Origin: Ariolimax columbianus | Taxonomy: Eukaryota; Mollusca; Gastropoda; Stylommatophora; Arionidae | Reading direction: 5' to 3' | Assembly: GCA_036924085.1 (NCBI GenBank) | Contig: JAVGWX010000013.1 | Location: 46,123,175-46,187,174 of the forward strand | Length of the DNA: 64,000 bases | In this document: positions 1-12,800 of the stretch, in pieces | Numbering within the stretch: position 1 is the first letter of the stretch | Layout of the letters: every line of letters begins with the position of its first letter | Translations under genes and position numbers: made by a program | The notes under the pieces: generated by a model | The model's input: only the letters and a program-made list of their open reading frames with translations | Databases searched by the model: none | What the model was told of the DNA's origin: nothing

Positions 1-205
1 TGGCAGCAATATCAAATTATAATAGATTGTTCTGATGGCAAGCACAAATTATAACAACGATTGTTCTGATGCAGCAAGCACAAATTATAATAGATTGTTC
101 TGATGGCAAGCACAAATTATAACAACGATTGTTCTGATGCAGCAAGCACAAATTATAATAGATTGTTCTGATGGCAAGCACAAATTATAACAACGATTGT
201 TCTGT
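1..205. repeat. 68-bp minisatellite, about 3 units
   Basis: Units carry two half-repeats of gcaagcacaaattataa, one ending in tagattgttctgatg and one in caacgattgttctgatgca. Identical positions recur at 38, 106 and 174. The array is cut by the window start. Confidence 0.9.
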
Positions 206-235
206 TGGAAGCAATCATAAAATCATTACAGGACA

Positions 236-525
236 GATGGCACAGCAGTGAATGGGCTGACAGTAGCCTGCAGCTTATAGCTAGCTGTTTGCATAAGGGT
301 CAGTGATCCATAACTGACCAAGACCCTATTCTGCTTCCAAGTGGCAACCCTGGAGGCAGACTGCAGCCATGCAGCCTGGTTAAGAGATTAGGAATCAAAT
401 AGTGAAGGTAAAATGACCCAAAAATAGTGTGCTGAATTAAGATGTGCTGGGCTGAAAGCAACAGATATCGCAGTTCAATTGTAAACAACGAAACAACGTC
501 ACAAAAAATGTCCTTTTCAGTACGA
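236..525 (+). mobile_element. Dispersed repeat family B, copy 1
   Basis: It shares the order gctgacag...gggtcagtgatcc...ggaatcaaa...gatatcgcag...cctttt cag with copies near 15.5, 21.9, 22.8, 23.2, 38.5 and 46.2 kb. No coding capacity. It looks like a SINE-like family; a tRNA-type head is possible but not clear. Confidence 0.7.
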
Positions 526-689
526 ATGCTGAAGAAGAATCATTACAAATTATAGAATAATAATTATATGGGGGGTAGGCCAGAAGTGTGTAAAAGAGAG
601 GACCTCACGGTGAGAGCCAGCCCCATCCTTGATGGCCAGGATCCTATTTGGTTCCCCCAATTCTGTCATATATATATATAGATATATAT

Positions 690-960
690 CATGATGTAGC
701 ATGTCCTTTATAGAACGTCGCTCCCATCCCAGCCTGTCTGAAAGAAACTATTTTCCTTACCAAAACTCCAGCCTCCCCCAGTCATACTCAGGCATTCCTG
801 GATATTTTGGTGTCATTGTCTTCTTAGTCTATCCCTGTCTCTTTTTCTACATCTATAAAACTGAAATTTGCATAACAAATATTTATTTACTTCTCTACAA
901 ATTATTCAAGCTAGTCTCCTTCTAAATAGTTCCTTGATTCACCTCTCCCAACGTACTCTA
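690..960 (-). mobile_element. RTE-like LINE 3' end, inverted partner
   Basis: The sequence tgtagcatgt...tatagaacgtcgctcccatc is the reverse complement, with mismatches, of 1,780-1,855 at the 3' end of the neighbouring plus-strand copy. The two form an inverted pair of the same LINE family. Confidence 0.75.
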
Positions 961-1860
961 AAATTTTTAATGTGTATCGAAACTCATTTTCTGGGATTGT
1001 GTGCATGTCTCATAGTGAATTTTCTTTGATATCGTCAATTGAAAGTTTTGATACATTTATGATTGGCGGTTACGAGATTCCAGTTACAATACGCAAACGA
1101 CATAGTGATACTATCAAGAAGTGCAGAAGGATTAGAGCAGCTACTTTCAGCCGTAAAGATCAAAACCTGTTTATAAACATAAACAAAACAAAGATAATGA
1201 CCACTGACAAAACCCAATGTCAACATAAATTTAGTGGGTGGTGAGGAAATAGATCAGATCAAGCATTTTGAATATCTGGGCTCCAGAATTAACAAAAATG
1301 GCAACAGCTCGAAAGAAATCAGAAGAAGACTAGCCATGGCAATGCAGAGACTGAACAGCCTGAAGAAACTATGGCAGAGCACCAACAAAACGACAAAAGT
1401 GAAAATCTTGAGAGCCTGTGTTTTTCCTGTGGTAGCATATAGTTGCGGATCATGGACGATTACCAAAACTTCCAGACAAAGAATTGAATCTTTCAAGTCA
1501 AAATGTTACAGAAAGATCCTCAGAATACCCTGGACTGAGGAAAAAACAAATATAGACATTCGGCAAGAGTTGAGCATAGAGGAGAACTGGTTTATCAATT
1601 CCATTTTGACTAGAAAATTTAAATACTTTGGTGACATCAAGAGACACAATGGTCTTCAGAGAACAGTGATGGAAGGTATGGTGCCAGGCAAAAGAGGCAG
1701 GGGTAGACCAAGAAGTCGATGCACCAAGATATCCAGGAATACCTGGGTATGATTGTGGCAGAGACTGGAGTTTTGGCAAGGGAAAGAGTTTCTTTCAGGC
1801 ATACTGTGATGGGAGCGAAGTTCTATAAAGAACATGCTACATGATGATCGTTAATGGTGG
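960..1860 (+). pseudogene. RTE-like LINE, RT C-terminal remnant
   Basis: An open stretch at 1,234-1,752 encodes [20 protein letters not shown], then [32 protein letters not shown] and a GRGRPRSR end. This is the usual C-terminal tail of RTE-type reverse transcriptases. Upstream (972-1,230) are FMIGGYEIP and KTKIMTT, but the catalytic YADD is lost in a deletion. The element is broken and cannot encode an active enzyme. Related copies lie at 30.6, 40.5 and 43.4 kb. Confidence 0.85.
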
Positions 1861-3384
1861 AAATCCACAACTTTTAAGAGGGGATTTTAGCTTTGATTAC
1901 TCTGCAGGGGCTAAATTCAGAAAATGGGGTTAATGTGGAACAACAGTCATAGTATGCTTTGCCAAAAAGTCACGAATACGCTGTGACTTGTGTGCTGCAT
2001 CCTGGTTCTGTTCGTCCATGCCACAAACCTATTTCTTTGTATTGCCTCTGCCCAAATGCCTCATAACATTTAAGTAATACTCTTTCTTGAATGTCTGTCG
2101 GCGTGGAATAAGCTCATGATGGTGCCCCTCCAATAAAAAAAGGCAACCAACTTAAAATTCTCATTTGAGTGACTCAGACTTGCTTGTTGATGCCCTTCCA
2201 ACCCACTTTTATGACAGCCTTTTTGTTTTGACATCTTTCCATAAACTTATCTTTCATCGCATGTTATGAAATTTTTCAGAAAATCTCTCAGTATTATGTA
2301 ATAGTTTTACTTAATTTCAGGCAGAACTTCACACAAACACGTTGTTCTTTAAGACCCTTCATTGCTCAATTTTCAAAATAATTAACAAGTGCAGTACACC
2401 GTACGTACATTCATTTCACTGGATGCACATCAAAGACTAACGATTGTGGCGTGCTGCAGTTATTAAACTGAAGGTCAGTGTCACTGGTACACATACAAAT
2501 AGTAGTAACTAGCTTGCTGCTTCGCTTAGTTGCTGTTTTAAAAGTCTGCTCGTATGTGTGTTGTGTGTGTGTGTGGTGTGTATAAAATAAACAAAGATGT
2601 TATATATACATATCCCCAAACTACATAAGCAGACCAAGAATGTACTTCCTAGCTAAAATAAAGAAGACTAGCCACCACATCTCTGGTTTTTATCAGTGCT
2701 CTGTTAAATAAGCTAGAAAGCCTGCACTTGTCTCTACCTGCCACTTAACATCTCTGATAACCCCACATCCAGCTTACCCTTAAAGTCCAGGTCAACAGAT
2801 CCTTTGATTCCTGTGTACTAACATTAGGACTATGTACAAGCTTCTGGAGCAATAGCAGTATACTATCTTCTGAAAAAAAAATAAAAAAATGTACGTTTAA
2901 AGTGATTAGAAAGTTGTTCGTCCTTGAAAATATTGTACATTATTATATGTGAGAGACTGCCGTAAAACCGAACATCATCATCAGCTTCCCAAGCATGACC
3001 TGGGGGATAGCCAATCTGCCTCTATGACCAGCTCTTGCATCATGTCTATATTTGTAAAATTTCTTTATCTAAAGTATTTTAAGGATCTTTCTGTAACATT
3101 TCATCTCACAGGTTCCAAATTTCCGGTGTGCCAATTGTGAGAGGGGTCATGATTCACACCCATATGTTGGCCATGGGAAAAATACATGTTGTAAGAAATA
3201 ATACTAATCAGCATCAATAAGAAACCCTTTGAGAGCCCTGTGAAGCACAGGTCTTTAATACATACAAGCCAGGTTCTCCTGTACTGGGACATCCTTTCCA
3301 GCTCTCTCTGTTTTTCTTGTTACCTTGTGTTTGTATTGAGTTGTCTTCTCCATATGTGATTTGGTCTCCCTTTACTTCTCTTAC
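1861..3384. other. Intron with no gene seen
   Basis: It contains a short (TG)n tract at about 2,552-2,580 and a fragment of dispersed family F near 3,225-3,285 (gagccctgtgaagcacaggtc). No splice-bounded exon or protein-like frame was recognised. Confidence 0.5.
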
Positions 3385-3387
3385 TTC

Positions 3388-3620
3388 TTAGTTGACCTGT
3401 ACTTCTACAGTGGCAGATGCCACTGTGCAGGTCCCAGCTCTGGTATGAGCTGGATGTAGCCGGGAGGAGAAATTCGTGCTTAGCGGTCTAGGCTCAAGTA
3501 GCTTAGCTTATTACTCTGCTACATTGGGACAAGTGCCACAGAGAGTGGTTAACTGATGTGCGAGTCCATCTTAATTGACTCAAACACTAGAGCAAAGTAG
3601 ACCAGCAGCCTGTTATGTGC
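3388..3620 (+). mobile_element. Dispersed repeat family C, copy 1
   Basis: It shares cctgtacttctaca, ggtcccagctctgg, gcttagc, ttattactct, gggacaagtg, tggttaac and ctagagcaaagtagac with copies at 26.5, 53.4 and 59.2 kb. Non-coding. Confidence 0.75.
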
Positions 3621-3814
3621 AATCTATGCTGCTCTTACTCTGAAAAAATTCCAGAATAGAGATAGTCTTCTTACGCAGATGTGGCCTGCATCACAAAAGA
3701 CACAACAGGCCAATCATCTGTTTTCTACCCAACAAATTACAAGTAAACAAAGGAACATGACATGACTTTTGGAACATGGAAAATGAAAGAAGAATGAGCT
3801 CATGAAAGAAATTA

Positions 3815-3985
3815 ACATTACCTTTTCCCCTCTGCATACAAAATTAACATTTAACCTTTTCCCCTCTGCATACAAAATTAACATTTAACCTTTACCACTC
3901 TGCATACAAAATTAACATAACCTTTACCACTCTGCATACAAAATTAACCTTTAACCTTTACCACTCTGCATACAAAATTAACACA
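3815..3985. repeat. Minisatellite of ctctgcatacaaaattaac units
   Basis: About five copies of cctctgcatacaaaattaac are separated by ttaaccttt-type spacers. The spacers contain TTAA, the target of piggyBac transposons. A degraded piggyBac-like stretch follows directly. Confidence 0.8.
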
Positions 3986-4330
3986 ATTTTCCCTGCCGCA
4001 GCATTATTTTTCATGACGTCACATCGTTTAACTATTCTTGCTACTTTGAGAGCCTGTAAAATTTTTATTTGAAGGCCTATTGATATGATTTGTTTGTGAG
4101 TAGAGAAATAAATTAATACAGAATTTGTTGGTGTTACTGTTTTTGTTGTGTGTGTGTGTGTGTTAGTGTCTGAATTTAAACAAATTAAGGTGATAATGTT
4201 GAAAAAAATGGCACACTTAGACTCTCCAGCTACCAGCAACAGTCGTTTGAAAAAAAAGAGGTAAAAAATCGCTGACACCAAATTACCAATGCTTGCCGTA
4301 ATGTCTACATCTGTCACTTCGACTATTAAC
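3985..4330 (-). mobile_element. Degraded piggyBac-like non-autonomous element
   Basis: It shares short blocks with the TTAA elements at 11.1 and 14.5 kb (gagagcctgtaaa, ttgttggtgttactgtttttgttgtgtg, gtttgaa). No clear terminal repeat remains, so this call is weak. Confidence 0.4.
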
Positions 4331-4479
4331 GTAACTATTGTACCTAAATAAAGAATCTAAATAGGTCTACCTCAGAAAAATCAGTTGCAGGAACTTTGAC
4401 TCCCCCATTCTCAACAATAGGTGAATCTTTAAATCCAAGCAAAAAACCTAAGTAATCATTTTCAAAGGCGTAAAACTAA

Positions 4480-5400
4480 TTCCACGATCGCCATTCCGAA
4501 TATTACTACGTAGCCGTTAGTTTTTAAGTTTGATTAGAGCGGTCGATCTCTATGGATCGGCAACGTAAGACTGCCATACTTGTCGTGCACTATGCAATCT
4601 TCATGAAGTCAGTCGTCCAGACTCGTTTTGCACGTGGTAAAGGTTAAAATACGCTTGATTTCACGACATGCCTGAAAAAAATGTTTAATTAATGCGAAGA
4701 GTAATGTTGTGTATAAATGTTGATGTTCGTCCATCAAAAGTGATGAAAACCATTCTCTTTGTTCAGCCGTGTGAACAGTCTTTTCTTTTGCTGTGTCCGC
4801 TGAAATGGGTGACTTGCACTGTGATTTGGATTTGTAAACCTCACTCTCTGGTACTGAGCTACCCTTGGCCAATGGCAAGATATTTATCGAAGCCTTTCCC
4901 TTAAACAGGTATCCCGCAAGGCAGCTGAGGGGGGTGACATCTAACATGTGTAGTGCCTTTCCCATATTCGCAAGAGGTCATAGGGATATCACTCAGTGTG
5001 TGAGTGAGTTGGACATCTCTCCCAGGCTGAGTCCCGTCCATTATGGTGATGTCTAAATTTCACACACCAAAACTGACGTTTGCAGCTAAGGCGAAAGGCG
5101 CCAATCAGCCGTGTGAACTAGACCGGGAAATACGACACAGGTTTAAGTGTAGTGCTATTCATATAGCCGATGTCCAAACCAGGAGAATCGGACGGAACAA
5201 ATCACAAAAAACTAACGAATTAACCAATCCAAATGGAAACAATAACATGTTTCTGTGAACACAAGTGTAAGTCGTCGACTAGTGTGAATTCCAGGCAAAT
5301 CCGAGGTTTGGCGACATCCATAATGAACTAAAACAGCAGAGTAATGTAGACCTGCAGCCAATTATGGTGCCATCTTTGCTTCAAGTGTCCAGGTTAATGC
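4480..5400. other. Anonymous intronic sequence
   Basis: Several open stretches on both strands resemble no family I know. No exon-like splice borders fit the UBR phase needed after 6,747. Confidence 0.4.
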
Positions 5401-5401
5401 T

Positions 5402-5695
5402 ATGGAAACAGCTGAACATTCGTATTTGAATGTAAATAGACGTCACTTCTATCTTGCCCATTTTTTATATGGGAGATGTGGGATCACGATCGCAATAGAT
5501 GAAGCAGCAATCCACAGACTGCAAAGTTTCAACATTAAACAAGGTTCGAGGGGAGTGGGGCACATAAGAGGACGCCGCAGTAGAGTGTACAACCAACGAG
5601 CTACAGGGACCATCAGCATCCATACCTTACACCATTTGATGAGAGAGATTGAGCACCTAAGGGTATGCCCAGAGTGTAGTGATGTCAATTTTTAA
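5402..5695 (+). CDS. Unrecognised 97-codon open frame
   Basis: The frame starts at ATG and encodes HFYLAHFLYGRCGITIAIDE and, later, HIRGRRSRVYNQRATG, ending EHLRVCPECSDVNF with a CxxC pair. I do not recognise it. It may be a remnant of a mobile-element protein or a chance frame. No splice or promoter evidence was seen. Confidence 0.2.
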   Translation: METAEHSYLNVNRRHFYLAHFLYGRCGITIAIDEAAIHRLQSFNIKQGSRGVGHIRGRRSRVYNQRATGTISIHTLHHLMREIEHLRVCPECSDVNF

Positions 5696-6218
5696 AAACA
5701 GAAACAAGCAAAAGACCTCTACACACTCAGGGTAGAAGAGGAGAGCATCAGTTTCATACCTATACTCCAACTGGTCCCAGAAGGATTAAGTTGTGCAGTT
5801 GATAAACTGTTAACTCTTTAACTCTGGAATTATTTTCCTCGTCTATACGGAATTATCTTACTTTGAACTTTAAACCAGTAGACATTAACAACTTCACACC
5901 TCTGTAACTTTTCTATTTTTTTGTAATAGAACTTATCATAATATATCAAATTACTGTGAAATGATTGAACAACAATCAATAATTGCTAGTAGGACATAAT
6001 ATTGTAGGGTTATATATGTATGAAACAAAGAGTGAGTAAAGAAAACAAGAAATGAAAACTTGAACCCCAAAAATTGTATTTCAAGATAAGTGGAACATGC
6101 ATTCAGGTGTCAGAAATATTCCAAATGTTTATTTTTACAATTTATATCCATATATGCCTTTGGTAGACGAGTTTCCTATGCATAATGAATAAATTAATAA
6201 TATAATACCCCAAAGTTC

Positions 6219-6413
6219 TCACACACATCGCATATTGAAATTTAACGCTAGATGATGATGGCTGACCTCTTGTTCTGACCGGTCACTTATCATCACTGCT
6301 GTTATAGCTACTGAGCTAGGCACATAGAATTCATCGGAATCAGACAAATTAAAATCATCATCTGATTCTTCAGCATCAACAATTTCTTGAACTTGCTGCT
6401 CAATAAACAGCAT
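6219..6413 (-). pseudogene. Acidic frame, possible piggyBac transposase N-terminus
   Basis: It encodes IVDAEESDDDFNLSDSDEFY, an acidic Asp/Ser-rich stretch of the kind found at the start of piggyBac-family transposases. No catalytic DDD region follows. The family call is inference. Confidence 0.35.
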
Positions 6414-6746
6414 TTAAGTGCCAAAGCCCTAGATGGGCCACGCTTTCCTTCCAATATAAAAAAGAAAAGCAGTAAATTTCACACAACTCATCAACATGTT
6501 GAATTTTGTGTTCGTGAACAGCCCTGGAAAACAGATCTAGTATGAAGAAATAATTCTAGTTAATTTCTGCCAATGTTAAAATACAAATTACCCAAACAGA
6601 AACTAAATAAATATATTTTTATACAAAGAGAATGTTTTCATTCCTCCAACAGGGAGAATTTTAAAAAAGGAACGATCCCATCTTCTCTCCGGAGTTAAAG
6701 TTAATAATGAGAGCCCTCTACTTCTTTTGCTGCTTTTATATTTTAC

Positions 6747-6861
6747 CTGTCTCCACAGTGTGGTTTCTTCTCAAAGCTTTGGATAAAAACTGAAATGTCC
6801 GGGTGCCACTTTCAATGTCTCGTGTCTGCTCATGCAAGGCCAGTCCTATCAGAAATAGCAC
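6747..6861 (-). CDS. UBR1/UBR2: UBR1/2 exon 17 of 17 in window
   Basis: 115 nt, phase 0 in and phase 1 out. It encodes [20 protein letters not shown] and ends [14 protein letters not shown], following the family's HxIGxALxEE helix. The acceptor is ttgcag and the donor GTAAAA. A 30-bp array starts about 45 nt upstream. The next exon (expected phase 1) was not found between here and position 1. Confidence 0.88.
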
Positions 6862-9800
6862 CTGCAAAATACAATAAAATAGTTAACATTCCCATAAACT
6901 TTTTTTATAAGACACATTGAAACCATCACCAGAAGCATATCCTTATAAGACACATCAACATCATCACTAAACCATGTCCTTATAAGACACATCGACACCA
7001 TCACCAGAAGTATGTCCTTATAAGACACCATCTACACTATCACCAGAAGTATGTCCTTATAAGACACCATCACCAGAAGTATGTCCTTATAAGACACCAT
7101 CACCAAAAGTATGTCCTTATAAGACACCATCTACACCTTATAAGACACCATCTACACTATCACCAGAAGTATGTCCTTATAAGACACCATCACCAGAAGA
7201 TGTCTTTATAAGACACCATCACCAGAAGTATGTCCTTATAAGACACCATCACCAGAAGATGTCCTTATAAGACACCATCTTCACTATCACCAGAAGTATG
7301 TCCTTATAAGACACCATCACCAGAAGATGTCCTTATAAGACCATATCACCAGAAGTATGACCTTATAAGACACCATCACCAGAAGATATCCTTATAAGAC
7401 ACCATCACCAGAAGTATGTCCTTATAAGACACCATCACCAGAAGTATGTCCTTATAAGACACCATCACCAAAAGTATGTCCTTATAAGACACCATCTACA
7501 CCTTATAAGACACCATCGAAATCATCACCAGAAGTATGTCCCTATAAGACACCATCACCAGAAGTATGTCCTTATAAGACACCATCGAAACCATCACCAG
7601 AAGTATGTCCTTATAAGACACCATCGAAACCATCACCAGAAGTATGTCCTTATAAGACACCATCACCAGAAGTATGTCCTTATAAGACACCATCACCAGA
7701 AGTATGTCCTTATAAGACGCCATCACCAGAAGTATGTCCTTATAAGACACCATCACCAAAAGTATGTCCTTATAAGACACCATCTACACCTTATAAGACA
7801 CCATCTACACTATCACCAGAAGTATGTCCTTATAAGACACCATCACCAAAAGCATGTCCTTATAAGACACCATCGACACCACCACAAAAATCATGTCCTT
7901 ATAAGACACATCAACACCATCACCAGAAGCATGTCCTGAGAAAAAAAATGGGCACCATAATCAGAACCATGACGCCCATCTCGCCTAAAATGGACTTCTG
8001 AAACGTGTTCGTGTTTCACGAATTTCATTTTTTTGACAACTCTAAACTATGGTTACATCAGTGCATGCACTCTTGACATTTAACTGTGCGATTATTTCAG
8101 AGAGATCGATTCAAGCGAATGTTACGATGTGTGAAAGTCTACTCATTTTTCCAACGAAAGTTGGGCTTCAACAACCGATTAGGACTTTGACTAGGACACA
8201 TAATAAGAAAGGTATGTGTGTAGAAATATCTGATGTGATAAGTACGTTAAAAAAAAATGTTCTCCAAAATTAACTGTGCATTAATGTAATTTAATACTTA
8301 TAGAATCTTTATTATGAATGCTTTATCATAGATAGTTTAATTATATGTCTCACGATGGTTAGATCAAAATCTTAGCTCAATTTGTTTAATAATAATGAAT
8401 TTCATCTTGAATAAATCTGTGATGCATGGAATTCCAGCATTTTGGCTAGAATGAACGATACAAATTGACAAAATTAGTCCAGATTGAAAAGGGTTAACTC
8501 TTGAAGGCCATAAGAATGCTGTCGGTATACTTCCTGGCATCCACTTGATGCCAGAAAAATGCTCATATCGTTAACAGCACATTGAACTAAATTTGTTTCG
8601 TTTTTTCTGTGTTTTTAGATTTTAATTGACATTTCATGACAAGGAAAGTGACTCTTATATTTACGTTTCATTTTGTAAAACATGCTTTTGTGTGGAAAAT
8701 GAAAGTTGGAAAACATTTGTCATCTTTGAAGTCAATCAAATTTTGTTTGTTTTTCACAAAAATGTGTAGCGAATCTAGCACTTCAAGATTGTCTAATAGT
8801 AGGTTGTTTTTATCTATAGAAAAGGCTAGGGAGTTGTGCACGCTAGATGAATTCAATGACGAGGATTCACATTTTTCTGATGTTGAATCGGTGTCAGATA
8901 TAGAATATAATATTATTAATCCTACTGAATCTGATGCTGAAGATGAGAGAGCATTGTCACAGCCAAGACCTAGTGCTGCTAAAAGGCAACACAAATTTGA
9001 CTGTTCCATCAACAGAAAAACAAAGATACAATATTTCTAAAGCAAACTCAAGAGAACATGATAGCTAATGGTTTTCCATACCAAATTACATCACCACTAC
9101 TGACTGACTCAAACCCAGAACTCAATCAGATTGCTGCCAAAATATGACCGACCATGTGGAGTGAATGGAGACCTGTAACTCAGTGACACATTTGACTGCT
9201 GCAGAAAATTATTTTCTAGTACATATTTTTTATATGTGGATTACTGTTATTCTGAAGTACACTAGACCAATCTGCATTACATTTCAGTGGTTATTCATGG
9301 ATTGGTGACATTTTTGTGTCTGAAATATAGTTGTTATTACAAAAAATAACGATATAATTATTAATAATTACTTGTAATATTTTATTAAATTCTACAAGAC
9401 CTTCATATTCTTACTGCACATTCATTTTCCTCTAATTTGATATAGAACATGTTTGTCTTCCTTGCAAAATAATTAAGAAAAGTCAAGTTTTATGAAGCGA
9501 CTGATGTTATTGAAACAATAATTCTAATAATAATAATAAAATTATGGCCTTTAAAAGTTAAGAAAGGAAAATTGGACTTTTCAGCATCAAATTAGAAACG
9601 ATATGTGGCAGAGAAATGCTGTGTATATCGAACTGTGGTTGATGATCTTCACCAATAAATTTCTTTGCTGCATACTTCATATTAGATGACAAAGAAAATG
9701 CATCTATAGCAAAGAACACAGCAACAACCAATATAAATCAAAATCTTTCCAAGCTCCCTGTGCAGCATAGGCCTTTAATACATACATCAAATGCTGATCT

Positions 9801-12800
9801 GCCTATATCTGATGGCGGTTTTTGTAGCTTTAAAGTTTCTACAGGATAGGGTAGTCAGCCCCCTGCCCAAACCTCATTAGCCATCTCTAACAACATGCCT
9901 GGCAGGTTACAATGGCACAATTCTTTGCTCGCCTTTCAGGTCCTGGTAACAGTAGAGCGTGTAGCCTAGTCAACAGTGAGTTGGCTTACTAGACTGGGAT
10001 TACAGTGTGCCAGGGGTTCAAATTCATAGGCAAACATCGACTAAGCTGTAAATGGGTACCTGACGCATGAGTTGGGAGAGGTAAAAAATAGCAAGGAAGG
10101 GAACTGACCACCCCGCCTCACATAGACTGCGGCTTAGTCCATGAAGAGTTATCTTCATCCCGACGGCAATTGTTGCCATGACATTGACCTTTACCTGATA
10201 ACAACTCAGGTAAATGAGAGGAATAGCTATTGGAATATTTAACAAATCAACATCTGACTCTTGGCAGACTCGTCTTTCTGGCATGAAAGGTCTCATTTCA
10301 TATGAGAAAAATGGAATGAGTCTCATGTACTTTTGTTACTTACTTACTTCCCCTGTCCTGGGCACCAACTTCAGATATCACGTTTCCAATGTTCAGTCGT
10401 GGATTATCTTGTCCTTCCCCACCAACATGTTATCTATATTGCATGTTTCCAGAAGGTTTGGACAGATTATCAGATCGACTGGGTCTTGTGGTATCTTGTC
10501 CTTCCCCACCAAAATGTTATCTATATTGCATGTTTCCAGAAGGTTTGGACAGATTATCAGATCAACTGGGTCTTGTGTTGCTCCAGTCACATTTCTCATT
10601 ATCTCTGTATCCCTATCTCTTTAAGTTCTTGCTGCATCATGTTCCATGTTGCCTAAGGCAAGTAGTGCCCAGATCTTTAGAACCTAACACAGGTATACCA
10701 TGTGAAGAGGACAAGAGGTTTACCAGGTGCAGATACAAGAACAAGTGGTTCATGGAGCATCCAGGACAACAACAAAATGACGCTTACTAAACAGGGTCGA
10801 CCAGCTGGTGATTTTCAGACTCCACACAGGTCACAACAGATTACGATACCATCTTTTTAACAATATAAAATAACATCTGAACATCTGCTACAGACATCTG
10901 CTACAGATTAGATATCAGGAAATATTTTTTTAGTCAGAGAGTGCTGAATGCTTGGAATGCATTGCCACAGGAAGTAGTAGAGGCAGGGACAATTTATACA
11001 TTTAAGAATAGATTGGATGCGCATAGCTTTTAGAGCAAGGTAATGTAAATGAAACTGGTTGTATACAGACTCCGCAGAGTCTTCTAAACCAGTATATAGA
11101 CCTTAAGTTTAGTTAACCTTTAGCGCGCTATGGCAAACTAATTTTGACACACTCGGTCTACAAATTGGAAATCGCATAAAAACATTTTTTTATGGACTGA
11201 GACCCTTTCAATAGCCATTTTATTTAATGCTGAATACGTCACGTCCATCTACACATATTTTTTTGCAGGTAAAAGTATTATATGTTAGATTACAAATGGA
11301 TTTTAAACGATAGATTTATCTTCTTATTATATGGATTAGAGCCGGCTGATTTTTTTTAGATAGACAAAGTAGGTTGTTGGGAAAGATCTTTATAGGGTAG
11401 ATCTGTTTATTTTGTTTGTTTAGATGTAATAACTACGTTTGAATTGGAAACTAACAGCTGTGCCGATATTATAAACACAGTATCGATACATTGTTGTGGT
11501 TTCCATGCAACTAGGCCTAGCGGGTTAGTCCAAATATGGTTTTTTTCCATACATTTTCATCTTCATCTTCATGTATCTCAGAAACTAACAAACATACAAC
11601 AAAAATAATAACACCAACAACAACTTTATTCATTTATGTATGTACACACAAGAAAATCCTATTTATTGACCAACAAACAGAAAAGTTACAAGCTTTGAAA
11701 GACAACTTTGAAAATTTTCGCAAAATGTATACAGCGTCGCAAAGGTTAAGAAGTGTCCAACATATGAGATACAGAAAAAGCACATTAGGTCATCACCTGT
11801 TCAATTCCAAAACAAGCTCCATGGAGATACCAATAACCTCATGTGGACCACTGCTTTTTTTAGACGTCTGAAAGCGTACGACCAACATATAAGAAGAAGA
11901 TTCTAATTTTAGCTCAAATTCTTTAATTTAAGCATTTTATTTGGAAAGAAAACTATCCAATATATAAAGTTGCGAGCACTTGCTTTAGACAACACATATC
12001 TAAAAAAAACAATTATTCCAGACTGGAAAGAGTTAAGCATCTTAACCCCATCTTGATCCGAACGGCAGAATACGAAAAAGTTATCTAGATTTGAAATAAA
12101 GCTATTAACATTACCTTCATAAATTATACAGGGAAAACAGATGAGTGAATAAATAATACTGTTAATTCAAAATGGTATTAAATAAGTGAATAATACTCAA
12201 GACTTACCCTGTCAAACTGGGCTTCTGACCATGACCTTGATCTTGGGGCTGCAGTTCTCCGCAGAATAATTGTCATTAAATGAATCATGACATCACAGTG
12301 TAGAATATTTACAGCTGCCTCAAACTGCCTGCTAAAGGCTGGGGGGATGGGAGCTGGCAGGGCTGGGAGAGGTAACAATGAAGGGAAAAATTAATTATTT
12401 GATTTTAATTCTTTATACATTTCCAACCTAGCCATTGGCTGAAATATTGCAAGGATAGAATGGAGTTTCACTTTAGGACAGTCAAAGGCGTGTAATGATC
12501 AACTATCAATCAATCAATCAAAACCTTTCACTTCCAGACCAAACATGTCTTCGACAAAAACATGCAAAGACTTCATGTCCTGTGCCAAACTTTCCAGCTT
12601 TGTCAACATTTTCCCTGTTGCCAAATGTTTGCAATGAGTGTCTAGATCTGCCTCTACTTCTCTTGCTTTAGGGATTCCAGAACAGAGACTGTCTTATAAG
12701 ACTATCAGCTGTTTTACGTAATGTGTCTCCTATCCAATGCCAGCACCTTCTCATTACCTTATTGTTATTTGTCCAATTCTTTCCCAGAGTTCCACATTAG

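Noticed and set aside
4609..4965. 118-codon minus-strand frame as a gene
   Set aside because: It resembles no family, the UBR phase does not fit, and it is in repeat-rich intron. Most likely chance.
7496..7783. [10 protein letters not shown] repeat protein
   Set aside because: It is a product of the 30-bp array; a unit-length change closes the frame.
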